Source: Thiomonas delicata (lineage in GTDB: Bacteria > Pseudomonadota > Gammaproteobacteria > Burkholderiales > Burkholderiaceae_C). From it: a stretch of 64,000 bases of DNA. The notes under the pieces are model-generated. The model was not told where the DNA came from and ran no database searches. It saw only the letters and a list, made by a program, of their open reading frames with translations. Made by a program: the position numbers and the translations under genes. Positions 1 through 14,897 of the stretch are shown here, in pieces; within the stretch, counting starts at the first letter, position 1; each line of letters opens with the position of its first letter. The stretch lies in NCBI RefSeq assembly GCF_900088825.1, contig NZ_LT592170.1, forward strand, positions 124,001-188,000. Direction: 5' to 3'.

Positions 1-1292
<1,292 letters not shown>

Positions 1293-1307
1293 CATGAGCC
1301 CCGAAAA

Positions 1308-1778
1308 TTAAAACCGGAAATGCGAGAAAGCCTTATTGGCTTCGGCCATGCGATGCACCTCATCGCGACGCTTCATGGCCGCCCCGCGCCCCTCCGACGC
1401 TTCCACCAATTCATTGGCAAGCCGCTGCGCCATGGATTTTTCCCCACGCTTCTTGGCTGCTTCCCGAATCCAACGCATTGCCAATGCCGCACGTCGCTGA
1501 GGCCGCACCTCGACGGGAACTTGATAATTGGCACCGCCAACACGGCGCGACTTGACCTCGACCATAGGCTTGACGTTACTCAAGGCCTGACTGAAGATTT
1601 CAATCGGGTCTTTACCCGTCTTGTTTTGAATGGCTTCGAAGGCGCCGTAGACGATGCTTTCGGCGATGGCCTTTTTGCCAGACAACATCACCACATTCAT
1701 AAATTTGGCAACATCGAGATTACCAAATTTCGGGTCGGGAAGAATTTCGCGCTTGGCGATAACACGACGGCGAGACAT
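1308..1778 (-). CDS. rpsG: 30S ribosomal protein S7
   Basis: S7 is a primary 16S rRNA binding protein that nucleates assembly of the 30S head and contacts the E site. The 156-residue product begins [20 protein letters not shown] and contains the family stretches [20 protein letters not shown] and [15 protein letters not shown]. Length matches bacterial S7. It sits between rpsL and fusA in the conserved str operon order. In E. coli S7 represses translation of this operon; nothing in the 101-base rpsL-rpsG gap lets me confirm that control here. Confidence 0.98.
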   Translation of the reverse strand: MSRRRVIAKREILPDPKFGNLDVAKFMNVVMLSGKKAIAESIVYGAFEAIQNKTGKDPIEIFSQALSNVKPMVEVKSRRVGGANYQVPVEVRPQRRAALAMRWIREAAKKRGEKSMAQRLANELVEASEGRGAAMKRRDEVHRMAEANKAFSHFRF

Positions 1779-1879
1779 AGCAGTTCCTTATTTTCAGTCG
1801 GGCAAAATGCCCAAGCCCCGGCAAAGCCGGGGCACTTACTCAACTCCACGTGCAGGAGTTGAACAGGATGGCCAATAAA

Positions 1880-2254
1880 TTATTTCTTGGGTCGCTTGGC
1901 ACCATATTTGGAGCGGGATTGCTTGCGATCCTTCACACCTTGCAAATCGAGAGAGCCGCGCACGATGTGATAGCGGACGCCAGGAAGATCCTTCACACGG
2001 CCACCACGCACCAATACGACGGAGTGCTCCTGAAGATTATGCCCCTCACCACCGATGTAGGAGATGACCTCGAAGCCATTCGTCAGACGCACCTTCGCAA
2101 CCTTGCGAAGTGCAGAGTTGGGCTTCTTTGGCGTTGTCGTATAGACACGGGTACAGACTCCTCGGCGCTGAGGAGAATTCTCCATCGCCGGGCTTTTGGA
2201 TTTGATCGTTTCCGCAACACGCCCTTGGCGAACCAACTGATTGATGGTTGGCAT
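1880..2254 (-). CDS. rpsL: 30S ribosomal protein S12
   Basis: S12 sits at the decoding centre and controls translational accuracy. The 124-residue protein starts [12 protein letters not shown] and contains [17 protein letters not shown] and [17 protein letters not shown]. The lysines that mutate in streptomycin-resistant strains (in KPNS and GRVKDLPG) are wild type. It is the first gene of the str operon. Its start is only about 50 bases from the terminator hairpin of the upstream rRNA operon, and I see no clear promoter in that gap. The rpoBC genes that usually precede rpsL are absent. Confidence 0.98.
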   Translation of the reverse strand: MPTINQLVRQGRVAETIKSKSPAMENSPQRRGVCTRVYTTTPKKPNSALRKVAKVRLTNGFEVISYIGGEGHNLQEHSVVLVRGGRVKDLPGVRYHIVRGSLDLQGVKDRKQSRSKYGAKRPKK

Positions 2255-2302
2255 TATGGTTCCTTGTAGGAGGTACTTCTAGAAATCATCCAATAAAACA
2301 TG

Positions 2303-2337
2303 ACAAAAGCCCGGCCATTCAGTAAATGGCCGGGCTT
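2303..2337 (-). terminator. Rho-independent terminator of the rRNA operon
   Basis: On the minus strand a 13-bp perfect stem AAGCCCGGCCATT, a 5-base loop and AATGGCCGGGCTT is followed by TTTGT. It lies just after the 5S gene, so it terminates the rrn transcript. It is also the last structure before rpsL, so any read-through would enter the str operon. Confidence 0.9.
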
Positions 2338-2345
2338 GATGGTGT

Positions 2346-2459
2346 GCCTGACGATGTCCTACTTTCACACGCGAATGCGCACTATCATCGGCGCTGAGGT
2401 GTTTCACTGTCCTGTTCGGGATGGGAAGGAGTGGGACCACCTCGCTATGGTCATCAGGC
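2346..2459 (-). rRNA. rrf: 5S ribosomal RNA
   Basis: The minus strand begins GCCTGATGACCATAGCGAGG and contains the conserved CCCATCCCGAACAGG segment. The 3' end CATCGTCAGGC pairs with the 5' end, giving the standard helix I. It is about 114 nt long and is the last gene of the rRNA operon. Confidence 0.95.
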
Positions 2460-2530
2460 GTAACTTGTCGGCGCAGAGCGCCCAATTCGAAAAGCTGTTG
2501 CGATTACATCAATCTTAAGTCAAAGTTATA

Positions 2531-5405
<2,875 letters not shown>

Positions 5406-5497
5406 TATAACCTTGACCTAAGCCAAAGAAATAGTACGTTGACAAAGTTTTGATGCAATCGCAAATGCATATACAAATGCAATTATCAGCTTTTCGA

Positions 5498-5512
5498 ATT
5501 GTTAAAGAACGC
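5498..5512 (-). promoter_or_regulatory. boxA-like antitermination signal before 23S
   Basis: The minus strand shows CGTTCTTTAACAATT between tRNA-Ala and 23S. This matches the boxA element (core CTTTAAC) that binds NusB/NusE and keeps rRNA transcription resistant to Rho. Called from the sequence and its position only. Confidence 0.6.
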
Positions 5513-5566
5513 AGCCTATTGAAAATCAAACGCAAATACACAAATAAAATATGCACTTGCGTTTGA

Positions 5567-5642
5567 TGGTGGAGGTGAACGGGATCGAACCGATGACCCC
5601 CTGCTTGCAAAGCAGGTGCTCTCCCAGCTGAGCTACACCCCC
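5567..5642 (-). tRNA. tRNA-Ala (anticodon TGC)
   Basis: A 76-nt cloverleaf starting GGGGGTGTAGCTCAGC, with anticodon loop TTTGCAA, T-loop GGTTCGATCC and encoded CCA. It lies in the 16S-23S spacer, the usual place for tRNA-Ile and tRNA-Ala in proteobacterial rRNA operons. Confidence 0.97.
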
Positions 5643-5666
5643 AGGTGAATCGCACCAATCGTAGGG

Positions 5667-5743
5667 TGGTGGGTCTGGTTGGGCTCGAACCAACGACCCC
5701 CGCCTTATCAAGACGGTGCTCTAACCAGCTGAGCTACAGACCC
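5667..5743 (-). tRNA. tRNA-Ile (anticodon GAT)
   Basis: A 77-nt cloverleaf starting GGGTCTGTAGCTCAGC, with anticodon loop CTTGATAAG, T-loop GGTTCGAGCC and encoded CCA. It precedes tRNA-Ala in the spacer of the rRNA operon. Confidence 0.97.
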
Positions 5744-5837
5744 AAGAGGGCTGCAATGAAACGCCACCAATCACCGCAAACATTGTTGCAGGCTGCCGAG
5801 CCGATAAGCGTGAGCGCTTGACCTTCAAGCGTTTTCC

Positions 5838-7369
<1,532 letters not shown>

Positions 7370-7801
7370 TAATCTTGGTTTGCCAATTAAGGCTAGCTCT
7401 TCAAGGAATTACGGATTTTTCCGTACTTCTTTGCGAGCGTTTAACTTTTGATTGCTCTCAAGCCAAACGCCCACACTTATCGGCTGCTTTTTTTTAATGA
7501 ACCCGCTTATTTGCGGCTGCTGCATCAGCAGCGGAGAATCGATATTCTTGCACAACTTTTATTTCCGAGTCAAGCGTAAGGTTTATTTTTAACCAAACTT
7601 GCTTAACTTAACTCTTGCCGCTTGCAGTGGCTTGCAGGTGCTTTTGCAGGCCTTCGCCGCGAGCAACGAAGAACGAAATTTTGCATCACCCCAGACGGTC
7701 TGTCAACATCTATTTGCGGCTCGAGACCGAAGCCGCGAGCTTGTCCATTGCCACTCCCTCTCTATCTATACATACACAGCCCCGATGCACAGCACGAACG
7801 C
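7370..7801 (-). promoter_or_regulatory. rRNA operon leader and promoter region
   Basis: This 430-base stretch between 16S and batD holds no supported gene. On the minus strand TTGACA (7706-7701), a 17-base spacer and CAAAAT (7683-7678) form a sigma-70-type promoter about 300 bases before 16S, a normal leader length. Short plus-strand reading frames here have no homologous look and are ignored. FIS sites and UP elements could not be judged by eye. Confidence 0.6.
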
Positions 7802-9250
7802 CTATTCCTTCGAGGGGTTCCGCGGCGCCTCGGGCCCATACAAGCGGCGTTCGACTTCCTCGACAAGCTTGACGTGCCGCTGTTGGGCTTGCGCTTGGCG
7901 TGTGAGCCACATCCGCAATGTGAGTGCAGGATTCTGCGAACCGATGCGCGCCATTGCCCAGAGCGCCTCGAGTGTGCGTGCGTCTTGATTCAGGCCGATC
8001 GCAGTCCATCGTCGTTTTTCTCTGCTCGCCTGGAACACCTTGTAGGCGGATCCGGCGACAGCGGAAAATCCGATGAAGGAAAGGATAGCGAGCGCCCATT
8101 GACGCAAGCGACGCGCCCCAGGATCATCGACCTGAACGCGCCCCCAGTTGGCCTCTGCGGCTTGCGGCGCGCCGAGCTCTGGATCCTCATAAGGCAAACG
8201 CAGGATGGGATATCGCACCAGGCCGGCGCGCTCCACGCGAAATGGCCAATCGATCAGCCATATCTGTTGCAAACCTTGGTCCGGCGCATCGAGTTGGCGG
8301 ATGCGTGGCGGGTACATGTTCAGCCCATCGGGCACCACGGACGCCGCAACGATGCTTTCCAGCATCTGCGCACTCAGCCCCACTGCGCGGAGCCGGACCC
8401 GCAAGATGCCAAGCCCGCCGACATGCAACTGCCCCGGGGCCGACGGGGCGAGGAATTGCGGACGCCCCACAGGCAGCCCGGCTGGCCAAAATGCGGGCAG
8501 GGGCCGGACCTGGAAAACGAGTTTTGAGGGCGGGTAAATCAGCAGTTGGCCGAAGCGCCTGGCCTCGAGCAAGCCGAAATGCATCGTGAGCGGCCCTGGG
8601 CGTAGCGGCAGGAGGTCCCATACATAACGCCATTGCGTCGCTGTATCGCCTCGGGCCGAGGACGCCGTGTCGGTGGCGGAAAGCTCACGCAGGCTGGCGT
8701 TCGTCGCCTGGGCGACGATGGGCCCCCAAACCACCCCCCCGGGCCCGCCGAGATCGAGCTCGATTCGCGTCATCTGCCCCACCATCGGCCGGGCTGGCGC
8801 GATACGCGAAGCCATACGCAACGGCGCCTCTCCCGGCGCATGCCCAGCGACATCGATCTGGGTGGCAGCGCAATGCAGACCGCCGATATCCAATGACGGC
8901 AGCTTCAATCCGCCCGACGCCATGGGATAGAGGGTGATTTCCGCCGATTGGAGCGTGTGCCCCCTGGAGTCGACCGATCGTGAGGTGCTTTGCCCATGCA
9001 AGAGCCAATCCTCACCAAAATCGCCAGGGCGCCAGTCGGGCAGAGGCTGCGACAGATCCAGACCGCGAATTCTCCAAAGAACGGGTTGGCCGAGCACGGG
9101 GTGGGCGGGCTCGGATCGGCAGGTCAAGATTGCCGCCGCTGCCGGATCGGCATGCATGTAGCGCAGCAAAGCCGCCGCGCACAACACATGGCGGATGATT
9201 CGCGTCGCCGCAACGCGTGCGGCGCCTGGCGCGCATCGAATCATCATCAT
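7802..9250 (-). CDS. batD: BatD-like membrane protein
   Basis: A 482-residue protein starting MMMIRCAPGAARV, with an early hydrophobic segment (IIRHVLCAAALL), a long beta-rich extracytoplasmic region and one C-terminal membrane helix (WALAILSFIGFSAVAGSAY), followed by a cytoplasmic tail. This is the BatD layout; in Bacteroides and Leptospira the Bat proteins are linked to aerotolerance or oxidative stress. The start codon overlaps the stop of the upstream batB/C gene (ATGATG), so translation is likely coupled. The longer open frame upstream overlaps batB/C and is not used. The exact biochemical role is unknown. Confidence 0.75.
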   Translation of the reverse strand: MMMIRCAPGAARVAATRIIRHVLCAAALLRYMHADPAAAAILTCRSEPAHPVLGQPVLWRIRGLDLSQPLPDWRPGDFGEDWLLHGQSTSRSVDSRGHTLQSAEITLYPMASGGLKLPSLDIGGLHCAATQIDVAGHAPGEAPLRMASRIAPARPMVGQMTRIELDLGGPGGVVWGPIVAQATNASLRELSATDTASSARGDTATQWRYVWDLLPLRPGPLTMHFGLLEARRFGQLLIYPPSKLVFQVRPLPAFWPAGLPVGRPQFLAPSAPGQLHVGGLGILRVRLRAVGLSAQMLESIVAASVVPDGLNMYPPRIRQLDAPDQGLQQIWLIDWPFRVERAGLVRYPILRLPYEDPELGAPQAAEANWGRVQVDDPGARRLRQWALAILSFIGFSAVAGSAYKVFQASREKRRWTAIGLNQDARTLEALWAMARIGSQNPALTLRMWLTRQAQAQQRHVKLVEEVERRLYGPEAPRNPSKE

Positions 9251-11022
9251 GGCGTCGATTGCACGGCCAACACTGCGCGCCTGTTGTCCTGCTCCAGCAA
9301 GCCCCCAAGCAGTTGCGCGGCATGATCGTGAAGCAATTGCATTTTGCGCAGGGCAGGCTGCAAGTCGATGACCGGCGGGGATAGGTCGTGACGCGAATCC
9401 CGCGAAAGCTCGTCTTGCTGCAGCAAACCTCCCGCCTGCAGGGACTGGTCGCTTGCAACAAGCCTGGAGTCGGCCTCGGGCTTGTGGTCCATTTGACTGG
9501 GCGGTCGCCCGCTGTCCACGCCGAAATGATCGTGATGCGACGCCGGACCGCGCTTGCGTATCCCGGTGATGGCACTTTCCGGATGCTCCTGGCTCCATTG
9601 CGCCTCAGCCAAGCGCAAGTTGCGTAGCGTCGCTGAATCAGCGGGGGCGAGAACCAGACTGGCCCGGTAGGCATCGATGGCTTCACGCAGATGGCCGGGA
9701 AGATGAAACGCCGCATTCCCCAAATTGAAGAGTGCCTGGGTGCGCTGGACATCAGTATGCGCATCGAGCATGGCGCGGCGATAGGCCTCGAGTGCCGGTC
9801 CGAACGCACCGAGGCGGTAGGCGCTGCCGCCCTCGCCCATGCGCGCATGAAATCCCGGGATGGCGGCATACAAGCGCATGGCCTGGGCGTAGCGTCCGCC
9901 GCGCCAGGCCTGCCAGGCCGACCAGGCTTGCGTGTTCGTGTCCTGCGCATGGGCCGGTTGCGGCGGCACGGCAAGGAGGCACGACACGGCGATCGGCAGC
10001 GTCAGAGCAGACGCCCGGGCACCCAAACCCCTGCGGACATCAACGAAGGCGAGCAAGAATGTCAGGGCCATGGCGCACAACAGCGGTATTCCATAAAGCT
10101 CCCTCCAGCCCGCCAGCGCGGCAGGCGGAATCGGATTGGAAGGCAGGCGTGCCAAGCCATCGCCGTAGAGCACCGGCCATGGATCCGCGTCGAGGCCGAC
10201 CGCCATGCCTCCTGTTGCTTGCGCGAGGCGCTCGATCGGGTCCGCATCGAGCCGCGATGCGGACCGACTGAACCAAGAGCGCTGCTGCAGCAGCAGCGCA
10301 AAAACAGGGACGCCGTCAGCGCGCAATCTCACCGCCTGCTGCCGCAATTGCGCCTGCAGGCGCGCGCTGGCCGGACTGGCCGGATCGGCCCCGGCGATCA
10401 ACAGCACGGCACGGGAAGCCCCGGGCGTGCGCAGCAACGCACGCCGGGCGAGTTCAAGAGCCCCGGGCAAACCGGCGCTTTGCGATGCCTGCAGCAGTTC
10501 CGGCCCCGCTTGCTGCACGCCCAGGGTGAAGATATGCATGTCATCCGTGCAGGGAAGCAATTCACCCGCGCCCTTTCCGTAGACGGTCAGCCCAAGCCGC
10601 TCGCCACGCAGATGCGGCAGCAAGTCCAGCAACGCGAGGCGTGCCCGTTCCATCAGCGAGACGCCATCGGGCCCGGCGGCCTCCATTCCCGGCGAGGCGT
10701 CGAGCACGACCATGACGTTCACGGCATGCCGAGTCTGAGGCGGCCCCCCTGCGGTCCGCGCGAGCGGCAGACGCGGACCGGCCAGGCTCGCGGCAAGCAG
10801 CAACCCGACGAGCACTTGCATGACTTGTCGCCAGACAGGCTGAGCGCCTGATCCGGTACGAACGGCCCAGGGATGGAGATGCGCATCGGCGTAGGCGAAG
10901 GCGTCATGGCGCGACCGCGACGCACGCCACAACCTCAAGCCCGCGACAGCAAGAGGCAAGGCTGCCAGCCCCCAGGCCCAGGGATGCGCCCACTGCAACC
11001 CTGTGAACCACGTCACGTTCAC
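9247..11022 (-). CDS. BatB/BatC-type fusion: von Willebrand factor A domain plus TPR domain
   Basis: From the GTG at 11022 the protein has about 591 residues. Two N-terminal membrane helices precede a VWA domain with MIDAS-like VVLDASPGM. A third helix pair (LYGIPLLCAMALTFLLAFV) and a hydrophobic segment (LPIAVSCLLAVPPQPAHA) come next, then TPR-like helices (YAQAMRLYAAIPGF; QALFNLGNAAFHLPGHLREA). This joins the classical BatB and BatC in one chain. The MIDAS reads DxSPG rather than DxSGS, so metal binding may be altered. The GTG is chosen because it lies just after the batA stop (11027); no strong RBS is visible. Confidence 0.75.
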   Translation of the reverse strand: MNVTWFTGLQWAHPWAWGLAALPLAVAGLRLWRASRSRHDAFAYADAHLHPWAVRTGSGAQPVWRQVMQVLVGLLLAASLAGPRLPLARTAGGPPQTRHAVNVMVVLDASPGMEAAGPDGVSLMERARLALLDLLPHLRGERLGLTVYGKGAGELLPCTDDMHIFTLGVQQAGPELLQASQSAGLPGALELARRALLRTPGASRAVLLIAGADPASPASARLQAQLRQQAVRLRADGVPVFALLLQQRSWFSRSASRLDADPIERLAQATGGMAVGLDADPWPVLYGDGLARLPSNPIPPAALAGWRELYGIPLLCAMALTFLLAFVDVRRGLGARASALTLPIAVSCLLAVPPQPAHAQDTNTQAWSAWQAWRGGRYAQAMRLYAAIPGFHARMGEGGSAYRLGAFGPALEAYRRAMLDAHTDVQRTQALFNLGNAAFHLPGHLREAIDAYRASLVLAPADSATLRNLRLAEAQWSQEHPESAITGIRKRGPASHHDHFGVDSGRPPSQMDHKPEADSRLVASDQSLQAGGLLQQDELSRDSRHDLSPPVIDLQPALRKMQLLHDHAAQLLGGLLEQDNRRAVLAVQSTP

Positions 11023-11026
11023 CGCG

Positions 11027-12088
11027 TCACCTCGCGCCTGGCGCCCTGCCGAGCCGCCAGCCCATACGCGGCCATGGCCACTGCGCCAAAAACCAGAGCA
11101 AGACACCCAGACCCAGGGGCCAGGCATAGAGTTCCTCCGTCATGCGCCGATGCGGCGGCGGCTGCAGCGTGGGCGTGAGCTGGCCGATCGCGCGAATGGC
11201 CGCTTCCTGCGCGCCCGCCGATGAGGCGTAGAAAAACCGGCCTCCGCTCTGCGCGGCAATCCCGAGCATGTCGGGCTGCGGCCCACGGTACGCAGGCACG
11301 TCGTAGGGCTTGCCACTGGCGGGGGTATCACCCACCTGCACGGTGAAAATGCGCACGCCGAGGGCGCGTGCCAGCGCCACGGCCTGGGCCGGGCTGATCT
11401 GTCCGGCGTTGCTGGCGCCGTCGTCCGAATACAAGATGATCACGGGTTTGAGCCGGCCTTCGGGTCGAACCTGACGCAGTGCGAGACCGATGGCATCCCC
11501 CAGCGCAGTGTTGTCGCCCAGCATGCCGACGCGGGTGCGCTCCACCATGGCGGCGGCGAGCTGGCGGTCGAAGGTGGGCGGCAACATGGTGGCAGCGTGT
11601 GAACCGAAGGCGATGATGCCGAAACAGTCGCCCGCGCGCGCCTGGACGAAGCGGGAGAACACCTGCTTGACCACGGCCAGGCGTTCGGCAGGTTTGCCGT
11701 TCCAGCGCAGGTCGTGGATGCTCATGGTGAGGGAAGTGTCGAGCAGGACGACGATGTCGCGGCCCTGCGGCGGCGGCAAGATCCAGGCCCCCGGCCGTTG
11801 CGGCCGCGCCAGCGCCAGCACCATGCAAACCAGCGCCAGGGCCGGCAGCATGCGGCGGAAAACGCCGCCGGAGATACCGCTCTCATGCCGCCCGTGCAAC
11901 AAACCATGCAGATCGGGATGGAGCAGAACCGGGCGCGACGCGGCACGCTCGTTTTCCGGCGCACGACGCAAGCGCAGCCAGGCCAGGATCAGAGGCAGCG
12001 GCATCAAGATGAAAGCCAGCGGCTCACCCCACTGCAAGTCGCGCAGGAATTGCCAGGCGATGACGACGGGAGATAGCACCGGACTCAT
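11027..12088 (-). CDS. batA: BatA-like von Willebrand factor A protein
   Basis: A 353-residue protein starting MSPVLSPVVIAWQFLRDL. It has two N-terminal membrane segments (AFILMPLPLILAWL; MLPALALVCMVLALA), a VWA domain with VVLLDTSLTMSIHD and a C-terminal helix (WPLGLGVLLWFLAQWPWP). The MIDAS motif reads DTSLTM, again not the canonical DxSxS. It overlaps the end of the upstream gene by four bases (ATGA). With MoxR it likely forms an AAA-ATPase/VWA pair at the inner membrane; the client process is inferred only. Confidence 0.8.
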   Translation of the reverse strand: MSPVLSPVVIAWQFLRDLQWGEPLAFILMPLPLILAWLRLRRAPENERAASRPVLLHPDLHGLLHGRHESGISGGVFRRMLPALALVCMVLALARPQRPGAWILPPPQGRDIVVLLDTSLTMSIHDLRWNGKPAERLAVVKQVFSRFVQARAGDCFGIIAFGSHAATMLPPTFDRQLAAAMVERTRVGMLGDNTALGDAIGLALRQVRPEGRLKPVIILYSDDGASNAGQISPAQAVALARALGVRIFTVQVGDTPASGKPYDVPAYRGPQPDMLGIAAQSGGRFFYASSAGAQEAAIRAIGQLTPTLQPPPHRRMTEELYAWPLGLGVLLWFLAQWPWPRMGWRLGRAPGAR

Positions 12089-12639
12089 GGCGCTTGCTTC
12101 CCGCGCGGATGAGCCCCCTGCACAGAAATGGCGCGAGCAGGCGAACTCTTCGCCTGCTCGCGCGGGCCTGACGGAGCCTCGGCCGCGTTCGAGGCCGGCG
12201 CGCGCCGGGACACCACACGCAGCCAAGCCACATCGCGCAAGGCCGCGTTCAAAGCGCTGAACACGGGCTGCAAGTCCGCGCCGGTCAGACCCGGCCTCTG
12301 GTAACGCAGGGCGTCGAGCTGGGCGCGACACGCTGCCGGCAAGTCATGCGCCTCGACGCCTCCCCGCTGCGCGCAGGCGAGCGCCGCGCTGGCCGCAAAG
12401 CCGATCTGGTCCGCGGCAGGCGGGCTGGCCAATGACCTCTTTCGCAAACGGCGCAACGCCCGCAGTGCGCGCAGCTGGCCACGTGTGCGCCAGACCGCCC
12501 AAATCAAACACAGCGCAGTGCACAGCAGGGCGCCGGCAAGTGCGGCACCCCATGGCCCGAACCACCAGGGCTGGGGCGGGGGCGGCATGGCGGGTGCCGG
12601 CGGCACGATATCGGCCAGCGCTGCGATACGGTCGATCAT
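12085..12639 (-). CDS. DUF4381-type membrane protein of the bat cluster
   Basis: A 184-residue protein starting MIDRIAALADIVPPAPAMPPPPQ, with one membrane helix (GAALAGALLCTALCLIWAV) and a charged cytoplasmic C-terminal part. The Pro-rich PPQPWWFGPWG before the helix and the position between the DUF58 and batA genes match DUF4381 proteins. Both ends overlap neighbours by four bases, so the cluster is translationally coupled. Function is not established for the family. Confidence 0.7.
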   Translation of the reverse strand: MIDRIAALADIVPPAPAMPPPPQPWWFGPWGAALAGALLCTALCLIWAVWRTRGQLRALRALRRLRKRSLASPPAADQIGFAASAALACAQRGGVEAHDLPAACRAQLDALRYQRPGLTGADLQPVFSALNAALRDVAWLRVVSRRAPASNAAEAPSGPREQAKSSPARAISVQGAHPRGKQAP

Positions 12640-13718
12640 GTCGGCATGGCCGGTTTGCGCGGGGCACCGGCCGTCTGCGCGGCCAGACCGCCCGAGCCGG
12701 TTTGGGTCCGCGCCGGCAAGGCCAGGGCTTGCAGGATTTCGGCGGCATTCTCCGGCGTCAGCACTTCGCCCAGCGGCACGCCGATGCTGCGCAAGGCGCG
12801 GGCGCGGGCCGCCGCCGCGCCGGCTGCCGCGTTGGCATGGTGTTGACGCGCGGCTGAGTCGAGCTCGACCCAACCGCAAACGCCTCCGGCCGCGTCCTCG
12901 AACCAGGCGCCGGGCATGGCGGGCAGCTCGATCTCGGCCGGGTCGCGCACGCGCGTGGCGCGCACATCGACGAAAGCCGCGACCCGCCATAGCGTGGCAT
13001 CGGTCTGGGCATCGGCCCAGGACCAGTCGCTCGCCAAGGCCAATCGCGACGGGCCCGGCTGCCCGGCCAGCAGCGACTTGACCCAGGATGCAAAGGCCTC
13101 GCGCGGCCGATCCGCACGATCATCCTGGCCCGCGACGGCGCCGGGGGCCGGCAGGGGCTCGGCCATCAACCACGCCGCCAGGCGCCGCACGGCGACGGAG
13201 CCACGCCCAAAGCCGCGCCCATGTAATCCGTCGGCACGCCACAGGGTGCAGGCGATCAGGGTTTGCGGCGAGGCCAGCGCCTGCAATCCGGCCGCGAGCA
13301 GCGCAACGCGCGCCGCCTGCTGCGCCTTGGTGCGCACGCGGGTGCCGAACAACATGGGGCCTCGCATGTCGATCAAACCATGCCAGGATCCGGCATGCTC
13401 CTCGTGATACAGCTTGACGTGAGGCTTGCCGGTGCGCGCCAGCAGTTGCCAGTGCATGCTGCGCATGTCGTCACCGGCCTGGTAAGGCCGGCTTTCGGCG
13501 TAGTCCATGCCGCGCGCGACGAAGATCGAACGGCCCTCGCCCGGGTTGCGCTGGGTCAAAGGCCTCGCTGCCGCGTCGGCGACGGCACGCTGACGCAGAA
13601 CGGCGCGAATTTCGATCCAGTCCACCACATGCAACAAGCGGCCCGTTTCCGCGCCATGCACTGGCGTGGTCCCTCGCCGTCGAAGGCGAAGGCGCATGGC
13701 CTGCAAAGCTGCGCGCAT
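12636..13718 (-). CDS. DUF58 domain protein
   Basis: A 360-residue soluble protein. The family signature GMDYAESRPYQAGDDMRSMHW is present near residue 75, followed by KPHVKLYHEEH. DUF58 proteins are almost always encoded next to moxR, as here (38-base gap), and resemble VWA proteins. Such proteins often start with two membrane helices; none are visible, so this is the short soluble form. Role within the MoxR system is inferred from neighbourhood. Confidence 0.8.
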   Translation of the reverse strand: MRAALQAMRLRLRRRGTTPVHGAETGRLLHVVDWIEIRAVLRQRAVADAAARPLTQRNPGEGRSIFVARGMDYAESRPYQAGDDMRSMHWQLLARTGKPHVKLYHEEHAGSWHGLIDMRGPMLFGTRVRTKAQQAARVALLAAGLQALASPQTLIACTLWRADGLHGRGFGRGSVAVRRLAAWLMAEPLPAPGAVAGQDDRADRPREAFASWVKSLLAGQPGPSRLALASDWSWADAQTDATLWRVAAFVDVRATRVRDPAEIELPAMPGAWFEDAAGGVCGWVELDSAARQHHANAAAGAAAARARALRSIGVPLGEVLTPENAAEILQALALPARTQTGSGGLAAQTAGAPRKPAMPT

Positions 13719-13756
13719 GGGGGAGACGGTCTCCGTCGGCTAGGGCCCGCCGGCCC

Positions 13757-14737
<981 letters not shown>

Positions 14738-14897
14738 GCGGATGGCTTTGTCGTTGCAGGCGCCGGCAGGTCGACTATCGACGCTCCAGCCAGCAGGGGA
14801 ATGCTAGCGCCGCGCGCATCGGCACATGCATCGGCCCATATTGCGTCTGGCATCGGGATCAACCAGAAGCCGCCTTGCCGGCCGCATCGCCCTCGCC

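Noticed and set aside
7622-8527. Plus-strand 301-residue frame over the rRNA promoter and batD
   Set aside because: It is antisense to batD, rich in Arg/Pro/Ala, and matches no family; it reflects GC bias.
9691-10851. Plus-strand 386-residue frame opposite the batB/C fusion
   Set aside because: Gln/Arg/His-rich shadow of a real gene.
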